From: Salinispora arenicola
Lineage (GTDB): Bacteria > Actinomycetota > Actinomycetes > Mycobacteriales > Micromonosporaceae
Reading direction: 5' to 3'
Length of the DNA stretch: 64,000 nucleotides
Assembly: GCF_006716065.1 (NCBI RefSeq)
Contig: NZ_VFOL01000001.1
Location: 310,001 to 374,000 of the forward strand
Below are positions 1-8,839 of this stretch, piece by piece. The position numbers were made by a program, and so were the translations under genes. Position 1 is the first letter of the stretch, and the number at the start of each line of letters is the position of its first letter. Below the pieces are notes generated by a model. That model made no database searches and was not told the DNA's origin. It was given only the letters and a program-made list of their open reading frames with translations.

Positions 1-1126
1 GGAAGGTGTGTCGTACGCCGCCATGCTGGCCACACGCCCGGGGGCTGCCACCAGCGAGGCTGACCGAGCCGTTCCCGCACTGCACCAGGTGCCCACGGCC
101 GGCCCAGAACCCGGGCACACAGTCGAGCCACTCACACACGTCGGTCACCGGTTCCCGGATCGGGGTGCCGGCGCAGAAGCCGTACGCCATCGGGTTGGCC
201 GGCGCGCCACACAGATCGGGTGGCGCGGACGGCGTCGATTCCGGCGGCATAGTCGTGGGAGCCTCGGTGGCCGCGCTGGTGGCGGTGGCGGCGACCGCCG
301 CCGCGGCGGAGGCTGGGACGTCCGTGGCCACCCCGGCCGCCACCTCCGCCTCGCTGGATTCGGACGGGGCGGAGGCGATCAACGTCGCCGGGACCAGCAG
401 GGCGACACCGGCGGCGACGGCGACCGTCCGCCGGCCACCGGGGACGACCGCGGCCAGGCGCGCCTGCGCGGGCGTGACAACGGCGGGGCGCAGCGGCTGG
501 CGCTGCGCGTGCTCGGCAAGCGCCTCGTCGAGTTGGGCGAGGACCGCGTCACGCTGCTCGACCGCGTCAGCGAAGGCCACGCTCAGCTTGAACCGGAAGT
601 CGGCCGCCGCCGCCGCGGGCAGGAGCAGGCCGGAGGCACACCGCCGATCGAGCACCTGGATCAGGGTCACCGGCGCACTGGCGTCGTGGGCCAGACCAGT
701 GATCTTGCCGTATGCCCAGTCTCGTCGGCCACGCCCACCGAGCAGGACCAGACGACGGTTGGTGATCATGGCTATGCCGGTGTCGGCGACGCGGACACCG
801 TCGGGGCGTCGTTTGCGCAGGGGACCGGGTCGCGAGGTGACCGTGAGATCGGGCGCGGGAAGTACCGCGGTGTGCCGGACCTCGACCAGGTGGGCGGCGG
901 GTAGCACCCAGCACACCGTTTCGCCGGGTTCGAGCTCGATCGGGAGGCCCGCGCCCGCGTCGGCCGAGCCGCCGAACTCCCCGGCCAGGGTACGCAGGCG
1001 GCGCAGTTCCTCGTCCCGCTGCCGCCACGCCCTGTCCGCCTCGGCGAATGCCCGCTGCCGCCGTTCGTTCTGCCGGCGCACCCATCGGTACCGCCACGTC
1101 GAACCCGTCGAGTCAGTCATCGCCAT
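1..1126 (-). CDS. Membrane protein with Cys/His-rich C-terminal domain (partial, runs off left edge)
   Basis: Open from an ATG at 1126 to the window edge without a stop (375 codons). GGAGGAG lies 5 nt before this ATG; a second ATG two codons in is possible. Order of parts: charged coiled coil (about residues 8-45), a PH-like beta region containing MITNRRLVLL (about 105-190), one membrane helix (about 225-245), an Ala/Pro/Thr linker, and an extracellular tail rich in Cys ending in CGQHGGVRHTF. The Cys plus HGGV pattern resembles the DUF3761 type. The real end is probably just outside the window. Function unknown; the domain assignments come from reading the residues, not from a search. Confidence 0.75.
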   Translation of the reverse strand, partial: MAMTDSTGSTWRYRWVRRQNERRQRAFAEADRAWRQRDEELRRLRTLAGEFGGSADAGAGLPIELEPGETVCWVLPAAHLVEVRHTAVLPAPDLTVTSRPGPLRKRRPDGVRVADTGIAMITNRRLVLLGGRGRRDWAYGKITGLAHDASAPVTLIQVLDRRCASGLLLPAAAAADFRFKLSVAFADAVEQRDAVLAQLDEALAEHAQRQPLRPAVVTPAQARLAAVVPGGRRTVAVAAGVALLVPATLIASAPSESSEAEVAAGVATDVPASAAAAVAATATSAATEAPTTMPPESTPSAPPDLCGAPANPMAYGFCAGTPIREPVTDVCEWLDCVPGFWAGRGHLVQCGNGSVSLAGGSPRACGQHGGVRHTF

Positions 1127-1247
1127 ACCGACTCCTCCGCCGCGTAGGCCACCAATCGGGGTGTCACCACGGTTAACGTCGACGGAGCGCACCAGGGGAC
1201 GGCCGGCATGTCACAATATGACCGATCGGTGGAGCAATCCGGACGAT

Positions 1248-1361
1248 AGGGTGGTTTCCCCGAGCCGTCCCGGCCCCTCCGGGCGTGTCGCGGCCCGCCG
1301 CAAGGTCGCGGCTGGCCAGCGGCCACGCTCGGACGTCAGCGAGGGACGAGGAAACCACCCT
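1248..1361 (-). other. Long nested hairpin, candidate structured RNA
   Basis: A perfect 12-bp inverted repeat (AGGGTGGTTTCC at 1248-1259, its complement at 1350-1361) encloses three further nested pairs: 1267-1271 with 1343-1347, 1283-1287 with 1324-1328, and 1297-1301 with 1308-1312. It lies 7 nt past the stop of the monooxygenase gene and 122 nt before the start of the next leftward gene. It could be a terminator, a leader element or a small RNA; it matches no class I know. Confidence 0.5.
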
Positions 1362-1367
1362 GCCGCG

Positions 1368-1652
1368 TCAGGGGGTCTCGACGGCCGAGATCACGTATCG
1401 GTACACCTTCGCGCCCCGGATCGCCACCTGCTGCTCCTCGGTCGGACCGGAGCCGCGGAAGGCCAACAGCTGCTCCTCGGTCTCCCAACGCTCGTAGACG
1501 TTGATCCGGCCCGGCTCGACCAAGTCCCCGCTGATCGTGAAGTCCAGACAGCCGGGCGTGGCCCGAGCTGCCGTCACCACCTCGAGGCACCCGGTGAGGT
1601 AACTGTCCCGGTCCTCCGGGTCGACGTACATGCTTCCGGCGACGATGAGCAC
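1368..1652 (-). CDS. ABM-domain (YgiN-like) monooxygenase
   Basis: About 94 residues, the size of the antibiotic biosynthesis monooxygenase family, which act as small dimeric ferredoxin-like quinol or polyketide oxygenases. Visible landmarks are the first strand LIVAGSMYVDPEDR, the central PGCLDFTISGD and the conserved NVYERWETEEQL. GTG at 1652 is preferred because GGGAGGT sits 7 nt upstream; a longer reading from 1670 would place that ribosome site inside the gene. No obvious partner gene. The substrate cannot be told from sequence. Confidence 0.8.
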   Translation of the reverse strand: MLIVAGSMYVDPEDRDSYLTGCLEVVTAARATPGCLDFTISGDLVEPGRINVYERWETEEQLLAFRGSGPTEEQQVAIRGAKVYRYVISAVETP

Positions 1653-1738
1653 CTGCCGGACCTCCCACACTCGTGATCCACCGATGACGTCCCACCAGTC
1701 AGCCTACGACCGCCGGAGTCAGCGACCCACCCCCTCCC

Positions 1739-2497
1739 TCAAGCCCGGCTGACCGCATTGGCGTGGATGGCCGCGCTGAGGTAGGTGGCCATCCCTGGCC
1801 GGATCCGCTCGTAGTACTCGGTGAACCGTGGGTCCGCGAGGTACATGTCAGCCAGGCCGGTGTGGACCTCATACGAGCAGTCGTAGAACCACTGGCTGAT
1901 CAGCTGCCGGTGCTCCTCGGCCAGATCCATGGCCGCCGGGCTGTCCGGCGCCGCCCCGGACGCCATCACCTCGGTGAAACGGCGGCCCCAGTCCTCGTTC
2001 GCGGCCTTGTGACGCAGCCAGTCGTCCTTCGAGTAGCTGGCGGCGCGCCGGGCAGACGCCTGGTACGCCCCGGTGCCGCCCCACCGCCGCTCCGCCTCCT
2101 CGGCGTACGCGTCCGGATCGGCATCGCCGAAGACCTCGAACCGCTCCTCCGGCGTCAACGAGATGTTCATCTTCCGTGCCTCCATCGCGAGTTCGATCGC
2201 CGCGACCATGTCCTGGAGCTTCCCGATCCGCCCGGTCAGCAGCTCGTGCTGCCGACGCAGGTGCTCCGCCGGGTCGCTCGCCGGGTCATCCAGAATCGTG
2301 GCGATCTCGTCCAACGGGAACCCCAGCTCCCGGTAGTAGCGGATCAACTGCAGCCGCTCCAGGTCCAGGTCGTGGTAGCGGCGGTAGCCCGCACTACTGC
2401 GACCGTGTGGCGACAGCAGGCCGATCTCGTCATAGTGGTGCAGCGTCCGCACTGTCACGCCGGCCGCCTTCGCCACCTGCCCCACCGAGTAGCCCAT
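1739..2497 (-). CDS. tipA: TipA-type MerR regulator (TipAL with internal TipAS start)
   Basis: 252 residues. Residues 1-70 form the MerR winged helix (GQVAKAAGVTVRTLHHYDEIG), 75-108 the dimer coil, and 110-252 the TipAS drug-sensing domain. In TipAL of Streptomyces lividans (known) this domain binds thiopeptides such as thiostrepton through a cysteine; Cys207, in WFYDCSYEVH, is the candidate here. As in TipAL, residue 110 is a Met preceded by GGAGG 8 nt upstream (ATG at 2170), so a separate TipAS product is likely. The upstream promoter has the ptipA layout, suggesting autoactivation. A leftward MFS exporter gene lies just upstream and may be linked to drug resistance. Confidence 0.9.
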   Translation of the reverse strand: MGYSVGQVAKAAGVTVRTLHHYDEIGLLSPHGRSSAGYRRYHDLDLERLQLIRYYRELGFPLDEIATILDDPASDPAEHLRRQHELLTGRIGKLQDMVAAIELAMEARKMNISLTPEERFEVFGDADPDAYAEEAERRWGGTGAYQASARRAASYSKDDWLRHKAANEDWGRRFTEVMASGAAPDSPAAMDLAEEHRQLISQWFYDCSYEVHTGLADMYLADPRFTEYYERIRPGMATYLSAAIHANAVSRA

Positions 2498-2518
2498 GGC
2501 CCCTCCCTTCCGCAGTCC

Positions 2519-2549
2519 AGGCTGCCGCCTCCCGCGACGTAAGGGTCAA
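2519..2549 (-). promoter_or_regulatory. MerR-type promoter of tipA (19-bp spacer)
   Basis: Reading leftward, TTGACC (2549-2544) is followed by exactly 19 nt and CAGCCT (2524-2519). The stretched 19-bp spacer carries an imperfect dyad (CCTTACG-TCG-CGGGAGG), the binding and twisting site expected for a MerR activator. Composition and spacing closely follow the known ptipA promoter of Streptomyces lividans. The tipA start codon is 22 nt downstream, so the leader is very short. Confidence 0.75.
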
Positions 2550-2744
2550 GCCGACCTCCAGTGGCGCCGGACACGCCGGTCACTCGGGGACCGGCATCCC
2601 GACGCGGACCCGACAGTCCTGCACCCGACGACGCCTCACCCGCCTGGCCCACACCCGACGACGTCCCGACCACACCTCACCGGCAGGCCCGCACCCACCG
2701 CCGTCCCACGTGACAGTCCAACACCCGGACGGCGCCCCCACGAC

Positions 2745-4130
2745 TCACCCGGCGACGGTCACCGAACGGCGCGAACTCCGACGGACCAGCACCGCGACGG
2801 TCAACGCGGAGAGCGCCGCCGCACCGGCCATGGCCCAGAGCACGGTACGCAGACCGCTGGTGAAGCCGGGATCAGCGAGCCGGCCCGCGGTGGTGCTCGC
2901 CAGCACCGCGCCGACGACCGCGATGGCGACGGTCTCACCCGCCAACCGAGCAGTGTTGATCACTGCGGCGCCGGTGGCGGCCCGGTGCGGGGGAACGCTG
3001 CCGATGGCGAGCGCGTCGAGCAGCCCGATGGACAGGCCGATACCGAGGCCAATGGCCAGCAGCGGGCCGGCCAGGTCGGCCAGGCCGCTGGTCGGGGCGA
3101 TCACCGTCGCCCAGGCTGCACCCAACGCGACCGCGACGACGGCGACGACAATCACTGTCGACGCTGACACCCAGCGGGTCAGTGCCCCGGCGATCAGCGG
3201 CAGCACCACCGTCGGCGCGGTCAGCAGGATCAAGGTCGCCCCGGCGGCGCTGGGCGTCAGGCCGATCACCGTCGTGAGGTAGGACGGCAGGTACACCAAC
3301 AGCGGCACCAGGACGGCGACGGTGGTGGCCGCCGCCAGGCAGATGCCGACGAAGCGGGGGTTGGCCAACAGGGTCAGGTCGAACATCGGCTCGGGGTGGG
3401 ACCGCTCCACCCGGACGAAGGCGACAAAGAACGCCACCGTCGCCGCGAATGCGGCAACGATCCTCGGGTCGTCCCAGCCGTACTCCGGCCCCTGCACGAA
3501 GCCGAAGATCAACAGCAGCAGTGCGGCCGTGAACGTGACGGTTCCACCCCAGTCGATTCGGCCGGCGTACGGCTGACGCGACTCCGGTAGCCACGGGACC
3601 AGCAGCAGCACCGCCACCCCCGCCAACGCGGGCACGGCGAACACCGCCCGCCACCCCAGAACGTCGATCAACACTCCGGCGATCGACGGACCAAAAGCCA
3701 GGCCAGCACCGATGGCCATACCGAAGACACTGAACGCACGCGCCTGGGCACCGCCCCTGAACGTAGCCGCCAGCAGCGCCCCCGCGCTGGTCGCGGCGGC
3801 TGCCGCACCGACACCGGCGAGTGCACGCAGCAGGTTCAGCAGCAGGATGTCGTCGGTGCCGGCGGCGAGCAACCCCGCCCCGGCGAAAACCGCGACTCCG
3901 GTGGCATAGAGCCGTCGCCGGCCGAACAGGTCGGCCAGGGCACCCGCGGCGAGCATGCAGCTGGCGAAGGTGGCGTTGTACCCGTTGACCACCCACTGCA
4001 CCCCGGCCAGGTCCGCATCGAGATCCCGCCCGATCTCGGGCAACGCCACCGAGGCCCCGGTCAGCGAAAGCGGCAGCGCGAAGGTCGACGCCAGCACGGC
4101 GACCAGCATGACGGCTGGACGTATTCCCAC
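2745..4130 (-). CDS. MFS exporter, EmrB/QacA (DHA2) type
   Basis: 461 residues, almost entirely hydrophobic helices; 12-14 membrane spans can be drawn. The MFS motif A is visible as GALADLFGRRRL (about residues 63-75), and PSIAGVLIDVLGWR matches the motif C region of proton-driven drug exporters. ATG at 4130 gives the expected short cytoplasmic N terminus. Transcribed in the same direction as tipA, which follows after 247 nt with its own promoter. Substrate unknown; a toxic small molecule is the usual role. Confidence 0.88.
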   Translation of the reverse strand: MGIRPAVMLVAVLASTFALPLSLTGASVALPEIGRDLDADLAGVQWVVNGYNATFASCMLAAGALADLFGRRRLYATGVAVFAGAGLLAAGTDDILLLNLLRALAGVGAAAAATSAGALLAATFRGGAQARAFSVFGMAIGAGLAFGPSIAGVLIDVLGWRAVFAVPALAGVAVLLLVPWLPESRQPYAGRIDWGGTVTFTAALLLLIFGFVQGPEYGWDDPRIVAAFAATVAFFVAFVRVERSHPEPMFDLTLLANPRFVGICLAAATTVAVLVPLLVYLPSYLTTVIGLTPSAAGATLILLTAPTVVLPLIAGALTRWVSASTVIVVAVVAVALGAAWATVIAPTSGLADLAGPLLAIGLGIGLSIGLLDALAIGSVPPHRAATGAAVINTARLAGETVAIAVVGAVLASTTAGRLADPGFTSGLRTVLWAMAGAAALSALTVAVLVRRSSRRSVTVAG

Positions 4131-4277
4131 GGATCCCCCCGTTCCTCACCGCCGCTCCAGGCTAGTGGCCGCAGTCCTGGTAGCCACCGGGTCGGGGTGG
4201 AGATCACAGCGGGCCGGTACGGCGCGGCGTCCGGACACCCGCGATCGGTGCCAGCAGCCGCGCCTGGACACCGACAG

Positions 4278-4318
4278 GTTGATGCCGGCGGTCGCCCGAA
4301 GCGACCGCCGGCATCAAC
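4278..4318 (-). terminator. Strong terminator of tmsAB
   Basis: A perfect 18-bp stem (4278-4295 with 4301-4318) with a 5-nt loop, 7 nt past the tmsB stop codon. There is no U-tract, as is common in actinomycetes. Confidence 0.85.
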
Positions 4319-4325
4319 AACCGAC

Positions 4326-5666
4326 TCAGGGCAGCCAGTCCGGCCGTAGCGGGTAGCTGGTCACACCCTCGGCGCTGGTCCGCGTCGCGAGCACCTGATG
4401 TAGCTGGATTCCGTTCCGCTCGAACGCCATCCGTGATCCAGCCATGTACAGGCCCCAGACCCGGGCAGTTCCCGCGCCCACCTCGGCGACGCAGAAGTCC
4501 CAGTTCGCGACGAGGTTGCGGCACCAGGCTGCGAGGGTCAGGGCATAGTGGCGGCGCAGGTTCTCCTCGTGCTGCACCTCCAGGCCCGCGTCGTGGATCT
4601 CGGAGAGCACCCTGCCCGGCCCAGCCAACTCGCCGTCCGGGAAGACGTACCGGTCGATGAACGCGCCGGATCGGTGCGGCGCCCGGTTGTCCACCCGGGT
4701 GATGCAGTGGTTGAGCAGCCGGCCGTCGGGCCGCAGTCGATCCCGCAGCGCACCGAAGTACGCCGGATAGTTACGTACCCCGATATGCTCGGTCAACCCG
4801 ATCGAGGACACCACGTCGAACTGCTCGCGCGGGGCGTCCCGATAGTCGAGGTACCGCACCTCGGCCAACCCGGTCAGCCCTTCCCGCTCGATCGCGGCCT
4901 GCGCCCACTGGGCCTGCGACCTGGACAGGGTCACCCCGAGCGCCTGGACGCCGTACTCTCGGGCGACGTGCCGGACCATGCCGCCCCAGCCGCAGCCCAC
5001 ATCCAGCAGCCGCATCCCCGCCTTGACCGCGAGCTTCTGCGCCACCAGGTCGTACTTGGCCGCCTGCGCCACCTCCAACGTGTCCTGCGGCGAGCGGAAC
5101 ACCGCGCAGGTGTACGTCATCGACTCCCCGAGCACCTTCTCGTAGAACGCATTCGACACGTCATAGTGGTGTGAGATCGCGCTGCTGTCCCGGAAGCGGG
5201 AATGACGCAGACCGCCCAACACCCGCTTCCACCGGGGCAGCGCCTCCTGGGGCGGAGGCGCTGGCGGCAGCAACCGCTCCCAGCCCAGGCCCCGCACCAG
5301 GGCCACGGCCTCGGCCACCGGCGGAACACGCAACCGTAACTCGTCCTTGAGCACCCGCAACGCCTCGTACGGATCCCCGGGGTGCACTCCCGTCAGCCCA
5401 AGGTCGCCGCTGACGTACGCGCGGGCCATCCCCAGGTCACCTGGCGCGGTCAGCAGGTACGACAGGCCCCGCGGAGACCTGATGGCGAGGGTGATGCCGG
5501 CGTCGGCCGGGCCGACGGCGCTGCCGTCGAACCCGGTGATCCGTACCGGCAGGGGCCCGGTGGTCAGCGTCCGGATGACATCAGCCAGAGTCAGGCCCCG
5601 ACCCCGGGACACCGGCGAGGTCGCGGGGACGCTCGCCGCCCCCTGGTGTCGATCGATGAGACTCAT
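4326..5666 (-). CDS. tmsB: SAM-dependent fatty-acyl methyltransferase TmsB (cyclopropane synthase family)
   Basis: 446 residues of the CFA synthase family. SAM motif I is LLDVGCGWGG (about residues 215-224), followed by VSSIGLTEHIG and the C-terminal RRHYALTLAAW. The family either cyclopropanates or methylates a phospholipid-bound double bond. Because an FAD-dependent partner gene lies directly upstream with a 4-nt ATGA overlap, the pair matches actinobacterial tmsAB (BfaAB). There TmsB makes the 10-methylene derivative of an oleoyl chain and TmsA reduces it to a 10-methyl acid such as tuberculostearic acid, a lipid typical of Micromonosporaceae. Acts at the inner membrane face. The exact product is inferred from gene pairing. 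Confidence 0.85.
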   Translation of the reverse strand: MSLIDRHQGAASVPATSPVSRGRGLTLADVIRTLTTGPLPVRITGFDGSAVGPADAGITLAIRSPRGLSYLLTAPGDLGMARAYVSGDLGLTGVHPGDPYEALRVLKDELRLRVPPVAEAVALVRGLGWERLLPPAPPPQEALPRWKRVLGGLRHSRFRDSSAISHHYDVSNAFYEKVLGESMTYTCAVFRSPQDTLEVAQAAKYDLVAQKLAVKAGMRLLDVGCGWGGMVRHVAREYGVQALGVTLSRSQAQWAQAAIEREGLTGLAEVRYLDYRDAPREQFDVVSSIGLTEHIGVRNYPAYFGALRDRLRPDGRLLNHCITRVDNRAPHRSGAFIDRYVFPDGELAGPGRVLSEIHDAGLEVQHEENLRRHYALTLAAWCRNLVANWDFCVAEVGAGTARVWGLYMAGSRMAFERNGIQLHQVLATRTSAEGVTSYPLRPDWLP

Positions 5667-7045
5667 GCTCGTGCTACCGCCTTCTCGTACAGTCCGGTGA
5701 GCCGGTGGGCCGGGTCGTAGCGGTCCTTGACCGCCCGCCAGGTGTCACCGCCGTAGAGCCGGTCGAACACCTCCCGGTCGTAGTACGCGTCGGAGTAGAG
5801 CGACTTGTGCCCGCCGAGCTCCGACACCCTGTGTTCGATCGCGCGATTCACGTCGCCGTCGACGGCGCCCGCAGTAATCGGCACGCTTCCCCAGAAACCG
5901 ATGTTCACGTAGTCCTGCCCTGGCCACAGCGGGTACAGCGGCCACGACCGAGCCGACCCCGGGCCCGCCGGTTCCCGCAGCCGCAACGGGCAGAGCCAGA
6001 CCGGGGTCATCTGCACGGACGAGGCGAACCAGCGCAGGAAGTCGGCGGCGCGGTCCAGCGGGATCTCCACATCCTGCACCACCCGTTCCCGCGCCGGCTG
6101 GCCCCGCCACCGGTCGATCCGCGCGGCCACCCGATGCCGGTGCTCCAGCCGGACCAGACGGTGGTAGACGTCGCTACGCCGCCAACGCGCCGGCCAGATC
6201 CGGCGTACCACCGGATGCTGCGCCCCGAACGCCGCGGAGCACCAGAACCAGTCGGTGTCCCAACGCCACAGGTAGTCGTGCCCGGTCAGCGCGTCCTGGG
6301 TGCGTTGGCGCAGCGACCGGTAGTAGATCTCCTGCCCGGTGTAGTCGCTGACCGGCCCGGCGTCGTCAGTGAACGTGGCGAGCACCAGATACGCCTCGGT
6401 AGGGGTGAACATCACCCCGTCCATCGCGTCCACCGTCGTGCCCGCCCACGAGCGGGTGGCGCTGACCTCACGGATCGCGTCGGCAAGGTCCTCCAGCCGG
6501 CTGAACCGCACATTGCGCAGGACGACCCGCCGACCGATCGGCTGCAACTCGATCCGCAACCGGGTCGCGTAGCCGAGACTTCCCAACGAGTTGGGAAACG
6601 CGGCGAACATGTCGGCGTGCTCCCCCTCCGGCCGGACGGTGACGATCTCCCCCGCCCCGGTGAGCACGTCCAGCTCGGTCACCGACTCGTGCGGCAGCCC
6701 GTTACGGAACGACGTGGACTCGATGCCCAGGCCGGTCACCGCACCGCCAATGGTGATGGTGCGCAGTTGCGGCACCACCAGGGGCATCAGCCCATGTGCC
6801 AGGGTCGCGTCGACCAGATCCTCGTACGTGCACATGCCCTGCACGTCGGCGGTACGGGCGACCGGGTCGACGCGCAGAACACCGCCGAGGCCGCTCACGT
6901 CCAAGCCGGGGGCGCGTGGTTCCGCACGCGGGCGGAACAGGTTGGATGTGCGCTTGGCGAGCCGGACCGGCTGCCCCGGCCGCACCGCCGCGTACGACCG
7001 CCGGAGCTGGGTCACCGCCTGATCATGATCACGCACGGCATACAT
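5663..7045 (-). CDS. tmsA: FAD-dependent 10-methylene fatty-acyl reductase TmsA
   Basis: 460 residues. The N-terminal half is an FAD_binding_4 domain (VVPQLRTITIGGAVTGLGIESTS at about residues 88-110 gives the FAD-contacting Gly-rich loop), the C-terminal half the DHCR24-like cap. First gene of a two-gene operon with tmsB; its TGA overlaps the tmsB ATG. Known TmsA/BfaA proteins reduce the methylene intermediate with NADPH. The upstream ribosome site is weak. Divergent from the DUF427 gene, with a 109-nt shared promoter region. Confidence 0.85.
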   Translation of the reverse strand: MYAVRDHDQAVTQLRRSYAAVRPGQPVRLAKRTSNLFRPRAEPRAPGLDVSGLGGVLRVDPVARTADVQGMCTYEDLVDATLAHGLMPLVVPQLRTITIGGAVTGLGIESTSFRNGLPHESVTELDVLTGAGEIVTVRPEGEHADMFAAFPNSLGSLGYATRLRIELQPIGRRVVLRNVRFSRLEDLADAIREVSATRSWAGTTVDAMDGVMFTPTEAYLVLATFTDDAGPVSDYTGQEIYYRSLRQRTQDALTGHDYLWRWDTDWFWCSAAFGAQHPVVRRIWPARWRRSDVYHRLVRLEHRHRVAARIDRWRGQPARERVVQDVEIPLDRAADFLRWFASSVQMTPVWLCPLRLREPAGPGSARSWPLYPLWPGQDYVNIGFWGSVPITAGAVDGDVNRAIEHRVSELGGHKSLYSDAYYDREVFDRLYGGDTWRAVKDRYDPAHRLTGLYEKAVARA

Positions 7046-7154
7046 GAGATCACTTTACGCCCTACCGCACGCCACACGCCGGATGTCCACGGTGGCCGAT
7101 GGCGAATTGGCAACTTGGGTGGCCGACGGTGGACGGTGGGCCTAGCGTTGGGTC

Positions 7155-7439
7155 ATGCCGAAGGCCATGTGGAACGACCTGGTGGTCGCCGAGAGCGACG
7201 ACATCGTGCTGGTCGAGGGGAATCGCTACTTCCCGCGCTCGGCGCTGCGCGAGGACCTGATCCGGGAGTCCGACACGCGGACGGTCTGCCCGTGGAAGGG
7301 CACCGCCTGCTACCACTCGCTCGAACACGACGGGCGGATCAGCACGGACGCGGTCTGGTACTACCCGACTCCCGCCCCGGAGGCGGAAATGGTGCGCGAC
7401 CGGATCGCGTTCTCGGACGACGTCCAGATCATCGACTGA
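7155..7439 (+). CDS. DUF427 family protein
   Basis: 94 residues, the normal size of the family. The signature is clear: VVAESDDIVLVEGNRYFPR, then the conserved CPWKGTACY and DAVWYYPTPAPEA. The fold is a small beta barrel; no enzymatic role is established. Reads away from tmsA. The following lectin gene begins 58 nt later and could be co-transcribed. Confidence 0.9.
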   Translation: MPKAMWNDLVVAESDDIVLVEGNRYFPRSALREDLIRESDTRTVCPWKGTACYHSLEHDGRISTDAVWYYPTPAPEAEMVRDRIAFSDDVQIID

Positions 7440-7497
7440 GTGGTGACGCGGCCAGGGTGGCTGGCCGCGGACCCCACTGGTGGGTCAGGATGCCGGT

Positions 7498-8223
7498 ATG
7501 CCCACCTCCGCTGAACGCCCCGATCCGGCCGGCACCGTCTACCGCCACGATGTTGCCCGTTCCCGGCTCCCCCGCGATCCGCTGATGTGGGCGGCGGTCC
7601 TTATCGGCGCGGCCGGCCTCCTGGTCGGGGCTTTCTTCGTCCTCAGTCCCGGAGGCGGTGGTCCTGGGGGCAGCGGCAGCACAGCGGTCCCGGCGGCCGC
7701 GACCCAGCCGACTGCCGCACCGACCCCGTCGGCGGAGCAACCCGCCGCCCCGACCATCCCGGCGACCACGCCCCCGACCACCGCCCCGACCACGGTGCCG
7801 CCGCCCCAGCCCACCGGCCCCACGGTCTTCCGCCAGGTGGCGTCTGGCCGCTGCCTGGGCATCGACGGGGACGGCGAGAAGGCGGCCGCGAAACTCGTCG
7901 ACTGCACCGACGATCCCCGGCAGCGATGGCTCGCCGACTCCATCGGCCCAGGCCTCGTGACACTGGTCAACCAGGCCTCGAACATGTGCCTCGACGTGGA
8001 AGGGCACAGCGCCGACGACGGGGCGAAACTACAGCAGTACCCCTGCCACGGCGAGGCCAACCAGCAGTGGCGGCTGGTGCCCACCGCCGGCGGGTCGGTG
8101 CTGCTCGCGGCCCTGAACAGCGGCAGGTGCGCACACCCGGACGCGGGTAAGCACGACGCCGGCACCGACATCCGGCAGATCACCTGTGTTGATGCCCCCG
8201 ACCAGCAGTGGCTGCTCGGCTGA
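7498..8223 (+). CDS. Membrane-anchored ricin-B lectin protein
   Basis: 241 residues. A short cytoplasmic N terminus is followed by one membrane helix (about residues 24-46), a Pro/Thr/Ala linker to about residue 108, and a beta-trefoil with three Q-x-W landmarks (QRW, QQW, QQW) and paired cysteines. This suggests a lectin domain displayed outside the cell that binds a glycan or cell-wall sugar. ATG at 7498 is chosen because AGGA lies 7 nt upstream; an in-frame GTG at 7480 is possible. Its end meets the next, convergent gene after 4 nt. Confidence 0.82.
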   Translation: MPTSAERPDPAGTVYRHDVARSRLPRDPLMWAAVLIGAAGLLVGAFFVLSPGGGGPGGSGSTAVPAAATQPTAAPTPSAEQPAAPTIPATTPPTTAPTTVPPPQPTGPTVFRQVASGRCLGIDGDGEKAAAKLVDCTDDPRQRWLADSIGPGLVTLVNQASNMCLDVEGHSADDGAKLQQYPCHGEANQQWRLVPTAGGSVLLAALNSGRCAHPDAGKHDAGTDIRQITCVDAPDQQWLLG

Positions 8224-8227
8224 CCGG

Positions 8228-8695
8228 TCACCCGACCGCCCGGAGCGTCCTCAGCTGGGCCAGGTGTTTGGGAAGGTGGACCCGCGCGTGCAGGTCCAGC
8301 ACCCGCCCCCAGGGCAGCGGCCCCTCCACGGCCAGGTCGTAGCCCTCACGCAGGTGGGTGTCGACGGGCGTACCAGCCGCCGGACCGAGCCGGTCGACGA
8401 GGGCCATCAGCTTCTGGCTGGTGGTCCGCAACAGCGTTGCCAGCTCGTCGATCCCGCCGTACTCGGCGACCAGCGCGTCGACCTGGGGCCGGTGCATCGT
8501 CTCCAGGTTGTAGTAGGCGTACGGCGAACCGGCAAGGACCGCCTCGGTCGCCTCGATCATCAGCTCGTCGTTCGCCGCCAGGTGGGCAACGATCTGCTCG
8601 GCATCGAGCCGTCCCCGCGGTGCCGGTCCGAAGCCGCCCATGGCCACCTCCGCGAGCAGCTCATCGTAGGCCCGCCCCAGCCCTGCGCCGTCCAC
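8228..8695 (-). CDS. DinB-like four-helix protein
   Basis: 155 residues, nearly all helical. EQIVAHLAANDEL near the N terminus and HARVHLPKHLAQL near the C terminus have the spacing of histidines seen in the DinB / maleylpyruvate-isomerase-like superfamily, whose members are often mycothiol-dependent transferases. The GTG start has no good ribosome site, so a start closer to MGGFGPAP is possible. Convergent with the lectin gene. Specific function unknown. Confidence 0.6.
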   Translation of the reverse strand: MDGAGLGRAYDELLAEVAMGGFGPAPRGRLDAEQIVAHLAANDELMIEATEAVLAGSPYAYYNLETMHRPQVDALVAEYGGIDELATLLRTTSQKLMALVDRLGPAAGTPVDTHLREGYDLAVEGPLPWGRVLDLHARVHLPKHLAQLRTLRAVG

Positions 8696-8839
8696 GACTG
8701 CCAGTCAAACCCGCGACTCGCGGGTTCGCGTCGGGTTCCGGCACGGTGTTCACCCGAACGGGGTGGCAGGACCTACCAGAGGCACCGTGGTCTGCGCGTC
8801 CGTGGCGGCGGGCGTTCCGGCAACGACCAGCGCCACCGT

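Noticed and set aside
6..1676. Open frame of 556 codons on the plus strand
   Set aside because: Arg/Pro/Ser-rich with no motifs; it is the antisense of two real minus-strand genes with domains and ribosome sites.
5705..7585. 626-codon plus-strand frame opposite tmsA
   Set aside because: Low-complexity Arg/His/Pro composition typical of antisense frames in high-GC DNA; tmsA shows family motifs.
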